NCBI GenBank assembly: GCA_937944095.1
Contig: CALEAC010000081.1
Location: forward strand, 1-64,000
DNA: 64,000 nt
Origin: an uncultured Saprospiraceae bacterium
Lineage (GTDB): Bacteria > Bacteroidota > Bacteroidia > Chitinophagales > Saprospiraceae
Reading direction: 5' to 3'
Part shown: piece after piece, positions 20,908-31,321 of the stretch
How the letters are laid out: each line of letters opens with the position of its first letter
How positions within the stretch are numbered: the first letter of the stretch is position 1
The notes under the pieces: model-generated
What the model was told of the DNA's origin: nothing
The model's database searches: none
Seen by the model: only the letters and a program-made list of their open reading frames with translations
Position numbers and translations under genes: made by a program

Positions 20908-21393
20908 CATTTGCTGCGCCACATTTTCAGCCTTTGCTAACACAGAACTCTTCATTTCTTGGGTATATAAATTAAGTGCCTGACTTATTGATTCATCATG
21001 AGTACTTAGGATACGCGCCGCAAGAAGACCTGCGTTACGGGCACCATTAAGCGCCACAGTCGCAACTGGTATGCCGTTTGGCATCTGAAGTATAGATAAG
21101 ATAGAGTCCCAGCCATCTATTGAGTTAGATGACTTGATAGGCACACCTATAACAGGTAGGGTAGTTAGTGATGCTACCATACCAGGCAGATGTGCTGCAC
21201 CACCAGCACCAGCAATAATTACACGCATACCACGCTCTCGCGCATTCTTAGCATACTCATACATTCTATCTGGTGTTCTATGAGCCGATACGACAGTAAG
21301 CTCATGCTCTACACCGAGCTTAGTTAGAACGATACTCGCTTCTTTCATAATATTCAGATCTGAATCAGACCCCATGATTATACTGACTCGCAT
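20887..21393 (-). CDS. purE: 5-(carboxyamino)imidazole ribonucleotide mutase
   Basis: [46 protein letters not shown]. Confidence 0.97.
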   Translation of the reverse strand: MRVSIIMGSDSDLNIMKEASIVLTKLGVEHELTVVSAHRTPDRMYEYAKNARERGMRVIIAGAGGAAHLPGMVASLTTLPVIGVPIKSSNSIDGWDSILSILQMPNGIPVATVALNGARNAGLLAARILSTHDESISQALNLYTQEMKSSVLAKAENVAQQMKKGLSQ

Positions 21394-22532
21394 GCTTTCA
21401 CTTTTAATGACTTTTTGACAAGATTTAATTTACGCATAAGTTCCTCTTGGCTATCACCCATTATGTTCACGTGACCCATCTTACGGAGAGGCTTACACAC
21501 TTGTTTTCCATATAAATGAATATAGACTTCAGATATGGCTAGGGTCTCTTTCATGCCTTCATAACTCACTGGACCGGCATGGTCACCTTCACCTAGAAGA
21601 TTATACATGACACTTGGCGTCGATTGTTTGATAACCGGTAATGGAAGACTCAGGATGCTTCTCATATGAATATGAAACTGAGAATAATTACAAGCATCTA
21701 TTGTGTGATGACCAGAGTTATGAGGTCTAGGAGCACATTCATTGACTAAAATCTTTCCATCTTTAGTTAAGAAGAATTCTACTGCCAAAATGCCGACCAT
21801 GTCCAAGTCCTTGATAAGCTTATCTGCAAGGGTCAGACATTCATTCTTAATGTTCTCGGACACCGCACTAGGACAAATAAGATGATCTAGCAGGTTTCCA
21901 GTTTCATTAAAAACCATTTCGGTTACATCGAAATGAGTGGTTTCGCCCTGAGGATTTCTTGCTATAATAATTGCAAGTTCTTTATCGATGTCGATCAGCT
22001 CTTCTATAATGGACGGTGCATCGATAATTTTATTATGGTCTGTTTGAGATCTAATAACAGCAACACCCTTGCCGTCATAACCGGCTTCTCGACTTTTCTG
22101 TACAAAGGGATAACTGATATGACCTGACTCTATTTCTGCAAGAATTTCTTCAGCAGAACCAATCTTTTTATAGGTGCTGGTCGGGATATCATGGTCTATA
22201 TAGAAGTCTTTTTGTTTGCCTTTATCTTTGATAATGCTAATCACAGCAGGCTGTGGGTAGACCTCTTTTCCCATAGATTCTAATTCGTTAAGGGCAGCTG
22301 TATTGACATTTTCTATTTCGATCGAAATAATATCTAATGTTTTACCGAAAGCCATAACATCATCGTAGGCTGTAAAATTCCCCAAGACAAATTGTGGAAA
22401 TATTCTAGGCACTGGGAAGTCAAAACCTTTGTCCATGAAGTATAGATCCAGATCTAGTCGAGTTGCCTCTTGGAGGAACATACGACCTAATTGGCCTCCT
22501 CCTAGTATTCCTATCTTTTTTGAATGAATCAT
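21378..22532 (-). CDS. purK: 5-(carboxyamino)imidazole ribonucleotide synthase
   Basis: [20 protein letters not shown]-grasp [19 protein letters not shown]; 16-bp overlap with purE. Confidence 0.96.
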   Translation of the reverse strand: MIHSKKIGILGGGQLGRMFLQEATRLDLDLYFMDKGFDFPVPRIFPQFVLGNFTAYDDVMAFGKTLDIISIEIENVNTAALNELESMGKEVYPQPAVISIIKDKGKQKDFYIDHDIPTSTYKKIGSAEEILAEIESGHISYPFVQKSREAGYDGKGVAVIRSQTDHNKIIDAPSIIEELIDIDKELAIIIARNPQGETTHFDVTEMVFNETGNLLDHLICPSAVSENIKNECLTLADKLIKDLDMVGILAVEFFLTKDGKILVNECAPRPHNSGHHTIDACNYSQFHIHMRSILSLPLPVIKQSTPSVMYNLLGEGDHAGPVSYEGMKETLAISEVYIHLYGKQVCKPLRKMGHVNIMGDSQEELMRKLNLVKKSLKVKACESV

Positions 22533-22607
22533 TTGCTTAAATGAAGTACCAAAGGTATTTATATTATCTACCTTAGATTATTATTATGAGCCAAAAAATA
22601 TATTTCA

Positions 22608-23939
22608 ATGTCTGCCTTAATTTTCAAGAATGCTAAGTTAATTAACCGTGGTACCATAACCGAAACAGATGTTATGGTAGAGGGGGACCGAATAACTAAG
22701 ATTGATGGACAGATAGATAAATCAGGGACGGAGGTCGATCTTAATGGTAATTGGCTTATGCCAGGTATTATAGATGACCAAGTCCATTTCAGAGAACCAG
22801 GACTGACGCATAAGGCAGATATACAATCAGAATCTGCTGCGGCTGCGGCTGGTGGTGTGACCTCCTTTATGGAGATGCCAAACACGAAGCCGACAAGTAC
22901 GACTCAGGAATTGCTGGAAAAGAAATATCAAATTGCTCAAAATACCTCTACAGTCAACTACTCATTCTACATGGGTGCTACTAATGACAACCTAGATGAA
23001 GTACTGAGAACGGACAAAAGTCAAGTCTGTGGCGTCAAAGTATTCATGGGTTCGAGTACAGGAAATATGCTCGTGGATAACACTCAGACACTAGAGAAAA
23101 TATTTTCGCAAGTTGATCTGCTGATAGCGACACATTGTGAAGATGAGCAGACTATTAGAACCAACTTACAAGCTTATAAAGACAAGTTTGGTGATCATTT
23201 AGATGCACGACAACATCCACTTATTAGGAATACTGAGGGTTGCTATCTTTCCTCTTCGTTAGCCGTCGAGCTTGCTAAGAAGCATGGGAGTAGACTACAT
23301 GTACTACACATTAGTACTGCCAAAGAAATTGAACTATTTGATAATGTCACGCCATTAGTTGATAAGAAGATCACTTCGGAAGTCTGTGTCCATCACTTGT
23401 ATTTCGATGAAGCCTACTATGCAGTCTTGGGAAACAAGGTTAAGTGTAATCCAGCTATTAAGTCGATTAATGACAAGGAAGCATTACTCGAGGGATTGAA
23501 AGCAGGATACTTCGATGTGATTGCAACCGATCATGCGCCGCATACTAAAGAAGAAAAATCGAAACATTATCTAGAAGCGCCATCAGGATTACCATTAATC
23601 CAGCATTCGCTAGCTATTATGTTAGATTTCTATCATCGAGGTGAATTATCAATAGAATTTATAGTCGATAAGATGTGTCATAGTCCAGCAGAGTTATTTA
23701 GAATAGCTGATCGCGGATATGCTGAGGAAGGTCAGTTTGCTGATCTGGTAGTTGTCGACCCGGAACTGCGATGGTCTGTCCTAGAATCTGAAGTGAATTA
23801 CAAATGTGGCTGGTCTCCGCTTATGGGCTTTGATATGAGAGGAAAAGTCACAGCGACGCTATGTAATGGACAGTGGGTCTATAAGAACCAAAGACTGACT
23901 GGTACAAAGGCAGGACAGCGATTGAGTTTCAGTTACTAG
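22608..23939 (+). CDS. pyrC: Dihydroorotase (amidohydrolase)
   Basis: PGIIDDQVHFREPGLTHKADI, EMPNTKPTSTT, VIATDHAPHTKEEK. Confidence 0.92.
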   Translation: MSALIFKNAKLINRGTITETDVMVEGDRITKIDGQIDKSGTEVDLNGNWLMPGIIDDQVHFREPGLTHKADIQSESAAAAAGGVTSFMEMPNTKPTSTTQELLEKKYQIAQNTSTVNYSFYMGATNDNLDEVLRTDKSQVCGVKVFMGSSTGNMLVDNTQTLEKIFSQVDLLIATHCEDEQTIRTNLQAYKDKFGDHLDARQHPLIRNTEGCYLSSSLAVELAKKHGSRLHVLHISTAKEIELFDNVTPLVDKKITSEVCVHHLYFDEAYYAVLGNKVKCNPAIKSINDKEALLEGLKAGYFDVIATDHAPHTKEEKSKHYLEAPSGLPLIQHSLAIMLDFYHRGELSIEFIVDKMCHSPAELFRIADRGYAEEGQFADLVVVDPELRWSVLESEVNYKCGWSPLMGFDMRGKVTATLCNGQWVYKNQRLTGTKAGQRLSFSY

Positions 23940-24451
23940 AATCCAATTGTCGAACCAGGTTTATCTAGGTCTTTCTGAAGTTGCAGCATCTTTAGTGCTG
24001 TTATTGCAGCCTCTATGCCTTTGTTACCATACTTCCCACCCGCTCGATCCAGTGCTTGTTGGTGTGTATTGACTGTTAGGACACCGAATACAACAGGTTT
24101 TCCAGAGGTGATTGCTAATTGGTTCAGTGTGATGGCAACAGATTCGTTGATGTATCTATCGTGGTCTGTGTCACCCTTTATGACACACCCCAGACAAATT
24201 ACCGCTTGTGCATTTTTACTTTTAAGAAGCATCCTAGCGCCTAGAGGCAATTCAAAAGTTCCAGGTACACTAATACACTCTATTTGATCTGAGGTCAGAC
24301 CTTGCTCAGTAAGTGTACCTAAGGCACCTTTCTGTAATGATTCGGTGATCTCTTCGTTCCAATCTGAGACCACTAAACCAATCTTAGTGATATCGTCTGG
24401 ATCAAATTTTTCCAGCTTATTAGAGGATAAGTTTTTGTTCTTCCTGCTCAA
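23936..24451 (-). CDS. ribH: 6,7-dimethyl-8-ribityllumazine synthase
   Basis: GLVVSDWNEEIT, SVPGTFELPLGA, CLGCVIKGDTDHDRYINESV, FGVLTVNTHQQALDRAGG. Confidence 0.95.
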   Translation of the reverse strand: MSRKNKNLSSNKLEKFDPDDITKIGLVVSDWNEEITESLQKGALGTLTEQGLTSDQIECISVPGTFELPLGARMLLKSKNAQAVICLGCVIKGDTDHDRYINESVAITLNQLAITSGKPVVFGVLTVNTHQQALDRAGGKYGNKGIEAAITALKMLQLQKDLDKPGSTIGF

Positions 24452-24459
24452 GGGGATTA

Positions 24460-25161
24460 TTAGGAATTAGACATACTTCCTATGATAACATCTATATGTG
24501 TCCCTTCGTTCGATGCAGCGTAATCTGTCTTAATTTTCTGAAATGCAGTCAGTGCACGATTATTATCGCCTTGCTTCTTAGCAAGTAAACCTAACTTATA
24601 GAGGTAGTATGGCGTCAATAAAGCGTCATCACCTGCTGAGGCAGCCTTATTATAGTAGGTCATGGCATTATTAAAATCTCCTTTTTCCGAATAAGCATCT
24701 CCGAGATTTCCATTTTTCAGGATAGGCGAGTAATTACCAGTAGCAGTATGACTCTCTAGATATGAGATTGCATCATCGAATCTTCCTAGATTTAAATAGG
24801 AGATTCCTGCATATAACTTTGCAAGATTAGAGGTAGATGTACCGCTATAACTATCTATTATGTCAAGAAAGCCATCAAAGCCACCACCTGGATTTTCCAA
24901 AGCAAGTGCAAAAGAGTCTCTTGCAAACTGCTGCTCAGCCTTATAGATAGCGGCCTTTGCTTCTTTCTCCTTCGGTTCTTTGACCATGTACTTAAATATA
25001 AGGAAAGCAGCTATAAGTAATATTATGCCAGCAATAAGGCCTAAGATGAGTTTGCTGTTCTTTTCGAACCAATCTTGAGTCGATTCTGCAGCTTGTTTAC
25101 CTTGCTCTACAATTACCTCATCTAAATCCTCTTCTCTCCTGTTTCGTTTCTGTTTAGCCAT
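24460..25161 (-). CDS. Membrane-anchored tetratricopeptide repeat protein
   Basis: N-terminal TM LILGLIAGIILLIAAFLIF; TPR-like LGDAYSEKGDFNNAMTYYNKAASAGD. Confidence 0.85.
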   Translation of the reverse strand: MAKQKRNRREEDLDEVIVEQGKQAAESTQDWFEKNSKLILGLIAGIILLIAAFLIFKYMVKEPKEKEAKAAIYKAEQQFARDSFALALENPGGGFDGFLDIIDSYSGTSTSNLAKLYAGISYLNLGRFDDAISYLESHTATGNYSPILKNGNLGDAYSEKGDFNNAMTYYNKAASAGDDALLTPYYLYKLGLLAKKQGDNNRALTAFQKIKTDYAASNEGTHIDVIIGSMSNS

Positions 25162-25210
25162 TCTGTGTCAATAAATTTGCGCAAAAATAAGTAAAGTATG
25201 GTAGTAATGG

Positions 25211-26251
25211 TTAATCCATGATGAAAGGATAGTCCTTCTGCACGTAGTTATCATCATACAGCTCAGAACCAAGTGGAAAATCAGACTTTTCTGCAAACTC
25301 TACTGCAGCGGCAATCTCTTTAGAGATTTTGTCCTTGATAGCATCTATTTCCTTAGCTGTAGCGATATTTTCATTAATAATTTTCTCCTCGGTCTCAGAG
25401 ATTGGATCTCTTTCTTTGAATGAATTTAGTTCTTCTTTCGAACGATATTTACCTGGATCAGAAACAGAATGACCTCTATATCTGTAGGTCTTAATCTCAA
25501 GGTAGTAAGGCCCTTTGCCACTTCTGATATGTGCGGCGGCCCTAGATAGTGCTTCATGGACCGCTTCTGGAGACATACCATCTACTGGTTCACTAGGCAT
25601 ATCATAACCAAGGCCAAGTTTATAGAGGTCTTGTACATTAGATGTTCTTTCTACTGAAGTACCCATCGCATACTGATTGTTCTCGCAGATATATAGTACT
25701 GGTAATTTCCAGGTCATAGCCATATTGAACGCTTCGTGCAGTGCGCCTTGTCGTGCAGCACCATCGCCGAACATTGTTACACATAGGTTATCTGTCCCCT
25801 TATATTGCTCAGCAAGTGCGACACCAGTACCGATTGGAATCTGTGCACCTACGATGCCATTTCCACCTATATAGTTATGCGCCTTAGAAGAAAAGTGCAT
25901 AGAGCCACCTTTTCCTTTGACGATTCCAGTGACTTTACCGAAGAGTTCCGCCATACAAGCATCAGAACTGATACCTCTACTGAGCGCGATACCATGCTGT
26001 CTATAAGCAGTGGCTATTTTATCTTCTGGTCTCAGCGCTGATACAATACCTGCCGCAATGGCTTCTTGGCCTATATAGACGTGTAGAAAACCACGAATTT
26101 TCTGTTGGCTATACGCTTTGAGTGCTGCTTCTTCGAATCTTCTGATTCTTAACATCACCTCATACCAATTTAAATAGGTTGCTTTATCCAGTTTGGTATC
26201 CTGTATGGAACCATTAGATTGAGATATTACTTTTTCCTTTACTTCAGCCAT
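25211..26251 (-). CDS. pdhA: Pyruvate dehydrogenase E1 component, alpha subunit
   Basis: HVYIGQEAIAAG, TAYRQHGIALSRG, MFGDGAARQGALHEAFNMA, YRYRGHSVSDPGKYR; ORF track extends to 26350 but MAEVKEK at 26251 is the likely start. Confidence 0.93.
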   Translation of the reverse strand: MAEVKEKVISQSNGSIQDTKLDKATYLNWYEVMLRIRRFEEAALKAYSQQKIRGFLHVYIGQEAIAAGIVSALRPEDKIATAYRQHGIALSRGISSDACMAELFGKVTGIVKGKGGSMHFSSKAHNYIGGNGIVGAQIPIGTGVALAEQYKGTDNLCVTMFGDGAARQGALHEAFNMAMTWKLPVLYICENNQYAMGTSVERTSNVQDLYKLGLGYDMPSEPVDGMSPEAVHEALSRAAAHIRSGKGPYYLEIKTYRYRGHSVSDPGKYRSKEELNSFKERDPISETEEKIINENIATAKEIDAIKDKISKEIAAAVEFAEKSDFPLGSELYDDNYVQKDYPFIMD

Positions 26252-26261
26252 AGTATCGATT

Positions 26262-27416
26262 GTGAACTTATCTAGTGAACTAAGTGTAATTTTAGAGACT
26301 AACAAAACAAACATTAAAGATACGCATTTGACCAATATAAGGATAGTCAAAATAGAACTCGCTAATTATAGGAATTACGAGGCGCATTCTCTTGATTTTC
26401 ATCCAAGGTGTAATCTAATTACTGGTCTAAATGGGGTTGGGAAGACCACAATCCTAGATGCTGTCTATTATTTATGCAATGGCAAAAGCTACTTTACACG
26501 GCAAGACAAACACATTTATAGATATGAACAGTCATTTTTTAGAGTTCAGGGAGAGGCGATTTCTGATGATCAGACTTCAGGTATAAGGATTATTTCTAAG
26601 GCGGGTACTAAGAAAGCCTATGAATTGGACGAAAAGACACTTAAGTCAAAGATTGAGATTCTAGGTCGATTTCCGGCTTTCATGATTGCACCCAAAGATG
26701 CAATGACCTTCTTTCTAAGTAGCTCTGAGCGTCGAAAGTTGATAGATAGAACCATATCCTTGGCTGATAAGGACTACTTAGCTCAACTATTGACTTACAA
26801 TCGATTATTGAAGCAAAGGAACGCCTACTTGTTACAAATCGGCCGATCTGGGCGCTTAGACGAAAATGTGATGCTTGCGTTCGATGAGAAAATGTCAGCA
26901 TCAGCAAAAAACATCCACGACAAACGAGCCCGTTATATCAGTGACCTTGCCATCCTACTTAGGGAAAGTCACCAACTTATCAGTGCTGGTCAGGAAGAGA
27001 TTAGTGCGGCTTATGATTCAGAATTATTCGCTGAAAATCTACTAAGCCTAATGCAGAAAAATAGACAAAAGGACCAGATGCTAGGACGAACTAATTCAGG
27101 CATACATAAGGATGACTTAGAATTATTAATCGACGGTAACCCAATCAAGCGGTTTGCCTCCCAAGGTCAGTTGAAATCAGGTATCATTGCTCTTAAGCTT
27201 GCTCAGATGGAGTGGGTCAAGAAAGTAACTCAGAAAAAACCCATTTTGCTATTAGATGATATCTTTGATAAGTTAGATAATCAAAGAGTGACTCAATTGT
27301 TAGAATTAGTGCTTGACAATATGGCTAGCCAAGTATTTATAACTGATACAGATACAACTAGGGTAGCGCAAGCATTGGATTCGATCCAAGTCGATTTCAG
27401 CCAACATCAGCTATAA
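26262..27416 (+). CDS. recF: DNA replication and repair protein RecF
   Basis: NLITGLNGVGKTTILDAVYYL, RRKLIDRTISLADKDYL, PILLLDDIFDKLDNQRV; GTG start uncertain (conserved part begins near IRIVKIELANYRNY). Confidence 0.95.
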   Translation: MNLSSELSVILETNKTNIKDTHLTNIRIVKIELANYRNYEAHSLDFHPRCNLITGLNGVGKTTILDAVYYLCNGKSYFTRQDKHIYRYEQSFFRVQGEAISDDQTSGIRIISKAGTKKAYELDEKTLKSKIEILGRFPAFMIAPKDAMTFFLSSSERRKLIDRTISLADKDYLAQLLTYNRLLKQRNAYLLQIGRSGRLDENVMLAFDEKMSASAKNIHDKRARYISDLAILLRESHQLISAGQEEISAAYDSELFAENLLSLMQKNRQKDQMLGRTNSGIHKDDLELLIDGNPIKRFASQGQLKSGIIALKLAQMEWVKKVTQKKPILLLDDIFDKLDNQRVTQLLELVLDNMASQVFITDTDTTRVAQALDSIQVDFSQHQL

Positions 27417-27426
27417 CTCAGACCAC

Positions 27427-27711
27427 ATGAATAACCAAAGTCTAAAGCATATCCTAGATGAGCTCTTATCTAAAAAGAGTAAGCTCAATAGTAACTTTAG
27501 TAATTATACGGTAGAACAAGTTTGGCGGAAGACTTTCGGAGACGTCATATCTTCTTATACTTCCAATGTTAGAATCAGGAATGGAATCTTAATTGTCTAT
27601 CTCACTTCCTCCGCTCTTAAGCAAGAGATACTAGCTACAAAGCCCAAAGTCATAGAGCGTATGAATGGTCAGCTTAAGTATAATCAAGTCACTGATATCC
27701 AACTAAGGTAG
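27427..27711 (+). CDS. DUF721 domain-containing protein
   Basis: VEQVWRKTFGDVISSYTSNVRIRNGILIVYLTSSALKQEI; immediately downstream of recF. Confidence 0.8.
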   Translation: MNNQSLKHILDELLSKKSKLNSNFSNYTVEQVWRKTFGDVISSYTSNVRIRNGILIVYLTSSALKQEILATKPKVIERMNGQLKYNQVTDIQLR

Positions 27712-27713
27712 CA

Positions 27714-28307
27714 TCATATCAATTGATTCAATAAGAAGAAAAGCACTAGATAAATCCATAAAGCATCCAAAAAGTGCCAATAGATGGTTAGTAGTTTTAG
27801 GTTTCTTTTTTTGTCTGGATCAGTGAAGTATATCAAAACACTCACTGGCTCTACCATGGTCTTAAGCGCCTTCCAATAGAAGATGGCTAAGAAAGGAATC
27901 CCAATTATGACATGCGCAAAATGTACACCTGAAATAATATATAGGTAGGAAGCCATATTACTGTGGTCCACAAAAACCCCCTTATTATAGAGCTGTTTCC
28001 ATGCGACAATCTGACTTAGTAAGAATAAGATGGTAATCAAGAGGGTTAGTCCAAGATTTCTTTTGTATGCCTCTGTCAGGTCGTTCTTGTAGTATTGCAT
28101 GCCTTTGACTAGTAAGTAGCTAGATAAGAGCAGCAGGAAAGTGTTCAGTATAAAAAGTACTGGTAAGTTCATAGGTTCTAGGCCACCTGTAATTCTAGCA
28201 TACAGATATGCGCCTGTAAATCCTAGGAAGAGAGATGTAACACCCAATAGTAGTAGGCAAAGGGCTAGCGTCTTCGGATGGATAAGATAGTTCCGGTTAT
28301 CAACCAT
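27714..28307 (-). CDS. Heme-copper (cytochrome c) oxidase subunit III family protein
   Basis: Multi-TM; YIISGVHFAHVIIGIPFLAIFYWKAL and YWHFLDALWIYLVLFF. Confidence 0.88.
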   Translation of the reverse strand: MVDNRNYLIHPKTLALCLLLLGVTSLFLGFTGAYLYARITGGLEPMNLPVLFILNTFLLLLSSYLLVKGMQYYKNDLTEAYKRNLGLTLLITILFLLSQIVAWKQLYNKGVFVDHSNMASYLYIISGVHFAHVIIGIPFLAIFYWKALKTMVEPVSVLIYFTDPDKKRNLKLLTIYWHFLDALWIYLVLFFLLNQLI

Positions 28308-28359
28308 TATAGGTATAACTCATCATGAGATGAAAAGTTGAAATATCTTTTATCAAAAA

Positions 28360-28396
28360 ATGAAAAGCCACCTTACTCAAATAGTAAAGTGGCTTT
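28360..28396 (-). terminator. Terminator-like hairpin downstream of sucC
   Basis: AGCCACCTTACT-caaat-AGTAAAGTGGCT with T-rich run on the minus strand. Confidence 0.6.
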
Positions 28397-28418
28397 GTTC
28401 TTCTCTAAATATGGTTAT

Positions 28419-29618
28419 TTAGATGACTTCTTTCACAAGATCAGCTGCTTCCTTGAGCAGGATAGCTGATTTGACGGAAAGGCCACTTTTGTCTATTATT
28501 TCTTTAGCTATATCAGCATTAGTCCCTTGTAGTCTCACGATAATCGGTACAGTAATGTCACCCATATTCTTGTAAGCATCTACAACACCCTGTGCGACTC
28601 GGTCACATCTAACAATGCCTCCGAAGATATTGATCAAAATTGCTTTGACATTTGGATCTCTTAGGATAATTCTGAAAGCTTGCTCTACTCTTGCTGCATC
28701 TGCAGTTCCACCAACATCAAGGAAATTAGCTGGCGAACCACCAGATAGTTTAATGATATCCATAGTGGCCATTGCCAGACCAGCACCATTGACCATACAG
28801 CCAACATTACCATCTAGTTTGACATAATTAAGACCGACTTCTTTAGCTTCGACTTCAGTAGGATCTTCTTCTGAGGTATCTCTGAGTGCTTCTAAGTCTT
28901 TATGTCTGTAGAGCGCATTATCGTCTATGCTCATTTTGGTATCGACAGCTATAATTCGATCGTCACCCGTCTTAAGGGTTGGGTTTATCTCGATTAGTGA
29001 TGCGTCCGAACCTACGAACGAATTGTACAGCTTAGCGACGAACATGGACATGTTCTTTAGTGCGGCACCAGAAAGACCTAGATTGAAGGCGATTTTTCTT
29101 GTCTGAAATGCCTGTAAGCCTAGCTGAGGATCGACCCATTCTTTATGCACTAGGTGAGGCGTATGCTCAGCAACTTCTTCGATATCCATCCCGCCTTCGG
29201 TAGAGTAGATGATAACATTCTTTTGTAAGTCTCTGTCCATCAAGATGGACATATAGAACTCACTGCAGGCATCGAAATCAGGTGCATAAGCATCTTCTGC
29301 TACTAGTATCTTACTGACTAGTTTTCCGGCACCTTCCATTCCACCCGGGGTCTGAGGCGTCTTGAGCATCATGCCTAAGATATTACCAGAATGTTGTTTC
29401 AACTCGTCCAAGTTTTTGACCAGTTGGACACCGCCACCTTTGCCTCTTCCACCTGCGTGAATTTGCGCCTTGACTATTGCGACCTCGGATCCTGAGTCAA
29501 CTTTGATTTTTTCATAAGCTGCGACAGCTTCATCTAATGATTCAGCCATAATCCCTTTCTGTATCGGAACTCCGAAAGAGGCAATTAATTCTTTAGCTTG
29601 ATACTCGTGTAGATTCAT
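28419..29618 (-). CDS. sucC: Succinyl-CoA synthetase (ADP-forming) subunit beta
   Basis: [59 protein letters not shown]. Confidence 0.97.
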   Translation of the reverse strand: MNLHEYQAKELIASFGVPIQKGIMAESLDEAVAAYEKIKVDSGSEVAIVKAQIHAGGRGKGGGVQLVKNLDELKQHSGNILGMMLKTPQTPGGMEGAGKLVSKILVAEDAYAPDFDACSEFYMSILMDRDLQKNVIIYSTEGGMDIEEVAEHTPHLVHKEWVDPQLGLQAFQTRKIAFNLGLSGAALKNMSMFVAKLYNSFVGSDASLIEINPTLKTGDDRIIAVDTKMSIDDNALYRHKDLEALRDTSEEDPTEVEAKEVGLNYVKLDGNVGCMVNGAGLAMATMDIIKLSGGSPANFLDVGGTADAARVEQAFRIILRDPNVKAILINIFGGIVRCDRVAQGVVDAYKNMGDITVPIIVRLQGTNADIAKEIIDKSGLSVKSAILLKEAADLVKEVI

Positions 29619-29619
29619 A

Positions 29620-31128
29620 TTAGTCCACTAATATTTTTTCAGTTATTAATCCATCTGGTGTTTCTATCTTCAAGATATGAATACCAGATTCCATACTTCC
29701 TGCAGGTACTGTAATTACATTTGGTCCTGTTGTAATACGGACTTCTTCAGTATATATCTTTTTGCCTGCAACATCAAAGACTGCAACATTTGCACCAGTT
29801 GTTCTACTAGCATCAAATTTGATAGAAAGCGCTTGGTCTTGAACCAGTGGGTTGGGGTAGATAGCTAGTTCAGAAACAAAATCTAGTTCTGATATGGCAG
29901 CTGATGCGTCACCTGTCCTAAAGACAATTTCTGTTGTTTCATCTATACAACCAGCCCCAAACTTAGTGAAGGCTCTGACACTCCAACTAACAATACTATT
30001 AGGCATCTGATCAAATGCTCTATATTCAGAATCTTCTACCTCGATGACATCGCCATTGATTCTTAGTTTATAGAATTCTGCGTTCTGTACATCTTCCCAG
30101 TCAAATAAAATATCGTCAAAAATCTCAACCGTTTCTAGAGATCCTGGTGCACCAGGACTTATCTGCGTGACCGCATCCCTTATAGGCTTGTATTCAGTTA
30201 CATCTGTATTTCTCAGGTACGTTCTAGCACTTGCATCATATGAAGTCTGTAAAGCGACAATCTGGTCAGGTGAGAAGACATACTCATTACAATTGGTTGC
30301 ATATGACATGATATTAGTTAATGGGGGCGTTAATATCGTATCTCCTTTTCTATCTATTACTGTCCAAAGCATGTTACAGCAGCCGCAGGTAAATCCAAAA
30401 CCATAATTAGGGTCGGTATCACATATCTCATCTCCTGCTATCTGACAGTTGGAACGATCGACGAGCTCTACTCTTACAGGATTGGTCACTTGAGTAGAAT
30501 TAATCTCTGTAAATGTAATCTGCTCTGGGTAATCCGAAGGACGATATGGTTGATCTTCCCATCCTCTATGTGTATGAGCTAAAGTGAAAAAGTGCCCTAT
30601 TTCATGTTCGAAAGTATATGTTGCATCCCCTAGATTGCCTTTTTGGATCACAATCAGGTCCATGCCAGGAGAATAGTATCCTAAGGTATTTCCTGTACCA
30701 GCACCTCCAGTAATCTGGGAAACGACAAAAACGTTCATCGATCTCTCATCAAAGTTAGATATCAGTGCGTTTCGGTTATCCCGTGGGTTTGTAAATAAAC
30801 CTGTGTTATTGATTTCATTAATACCATCTAGGTAGAAAAACATCTCACTTCCTGCAGCTTGGTATCTATCATTAAGCTTGCATAATGCGGCATAGACACC
30901 ATCGACAGGCATTCTATCCGTACCATCATTCTTAGCGACTAAGTGGAAGGTCACAGGAACAAATCTATCGACTAAGCCTTTTTGGATGGTTTTATCCCAA
31001 TTTGCTTTGTTTTTTCTAAAGGCACTCATGAATGCCTCATCTTGTACTGTGCCGCAGGTGCCGTGTTGTTGAGCACTTAAGTTATAGCACATCCCTAGCA
31101 TAATTATCAAAATACAATTAACTCTCAT
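29620..31128 (-). CDS. M43-like zinc metalloprotease with T9SS type A sorting domain
   Basis: Metzincin motif HEIGHFFTLAHTHRGWE; IMSYATNC Met-turn; C-terminal IYPNPLVQDQALSIKF...GIHILKIETPDG. Confidence 0.85.
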   Translation of the reverse strand: MRVNCILIIMLGMCYNLSAQQHGTCGTVQDEAFMSAFRKNKANWDKTIQKGLVDRFVPVTFHLVAKNDGTDRMPVDGVYAALCKLNDRYQAAGSEMFFYLDGINEINNTGLFTNPRDNRNALISNFDERSMNVFVVSQITGGAGTGNTLGYYSPGMDLIVIQKGNLGDATYTFEHEIGHFFTLAHTHRGWEDQPYRPSDYPEQITFTEINSTQVTNPVRVELVDRSNCQIAGDEICDTDPNYGFGFTCGCCNMLWTVIDRKGDTILTPPLTNIMSYATNCNEYVFSPDQIVALQTSYDASARTYLRNTDVTEYKPIRDAVTQISPGAPGSLETVEIFDDILFDWEDVQNAEFYKLRINGDVIEVEDSEYRAFDQMPNSIVSWSVRAFTKFGAGCIDETTEIVFRTGDASAAISELDFVSELAIYPNPLVQDQALSIKFDASRTTGANVAVFDVAGKKIYTEEVRITTGPNVITVPAGSMESGIHILKIETPDGLITEKILVD

Positions 31129-31278
31129 TGAAATATTTTTTTTGTAAAGTTAATAACAACTCTAGTCAGTCTATAGAATCCGAAGTCTTATAATCGACAA
31201 ATTGTGAGAATACACGATCCTTGCTGAAGACAAAATTAGTATTGAAACCCTAAGATTTACTCCAAAGGAAATATTATA

Positions 31279-31286
31279 TACTTTTG
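31279..31286 (+). promoter_or_regulatory. Candidate Bacteroidota -7 element (TACTTTTG, followed by C) upstream of mdh
   Basis: Matches TAnnTTTG, 36 bp upstream of the mdh ATG; -33 TTG not evident at standard spacing. Confidence 0.5.
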
Positions 31287-31321
31287 CAGCGCAATATTAT
31301 ACAAATTAAATTAAATCAGAT

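Noticed and set aside
24015-24287. 90-aa plus-strand ORF
   Set aside because: Antisense to ribH, which has complete family motifs
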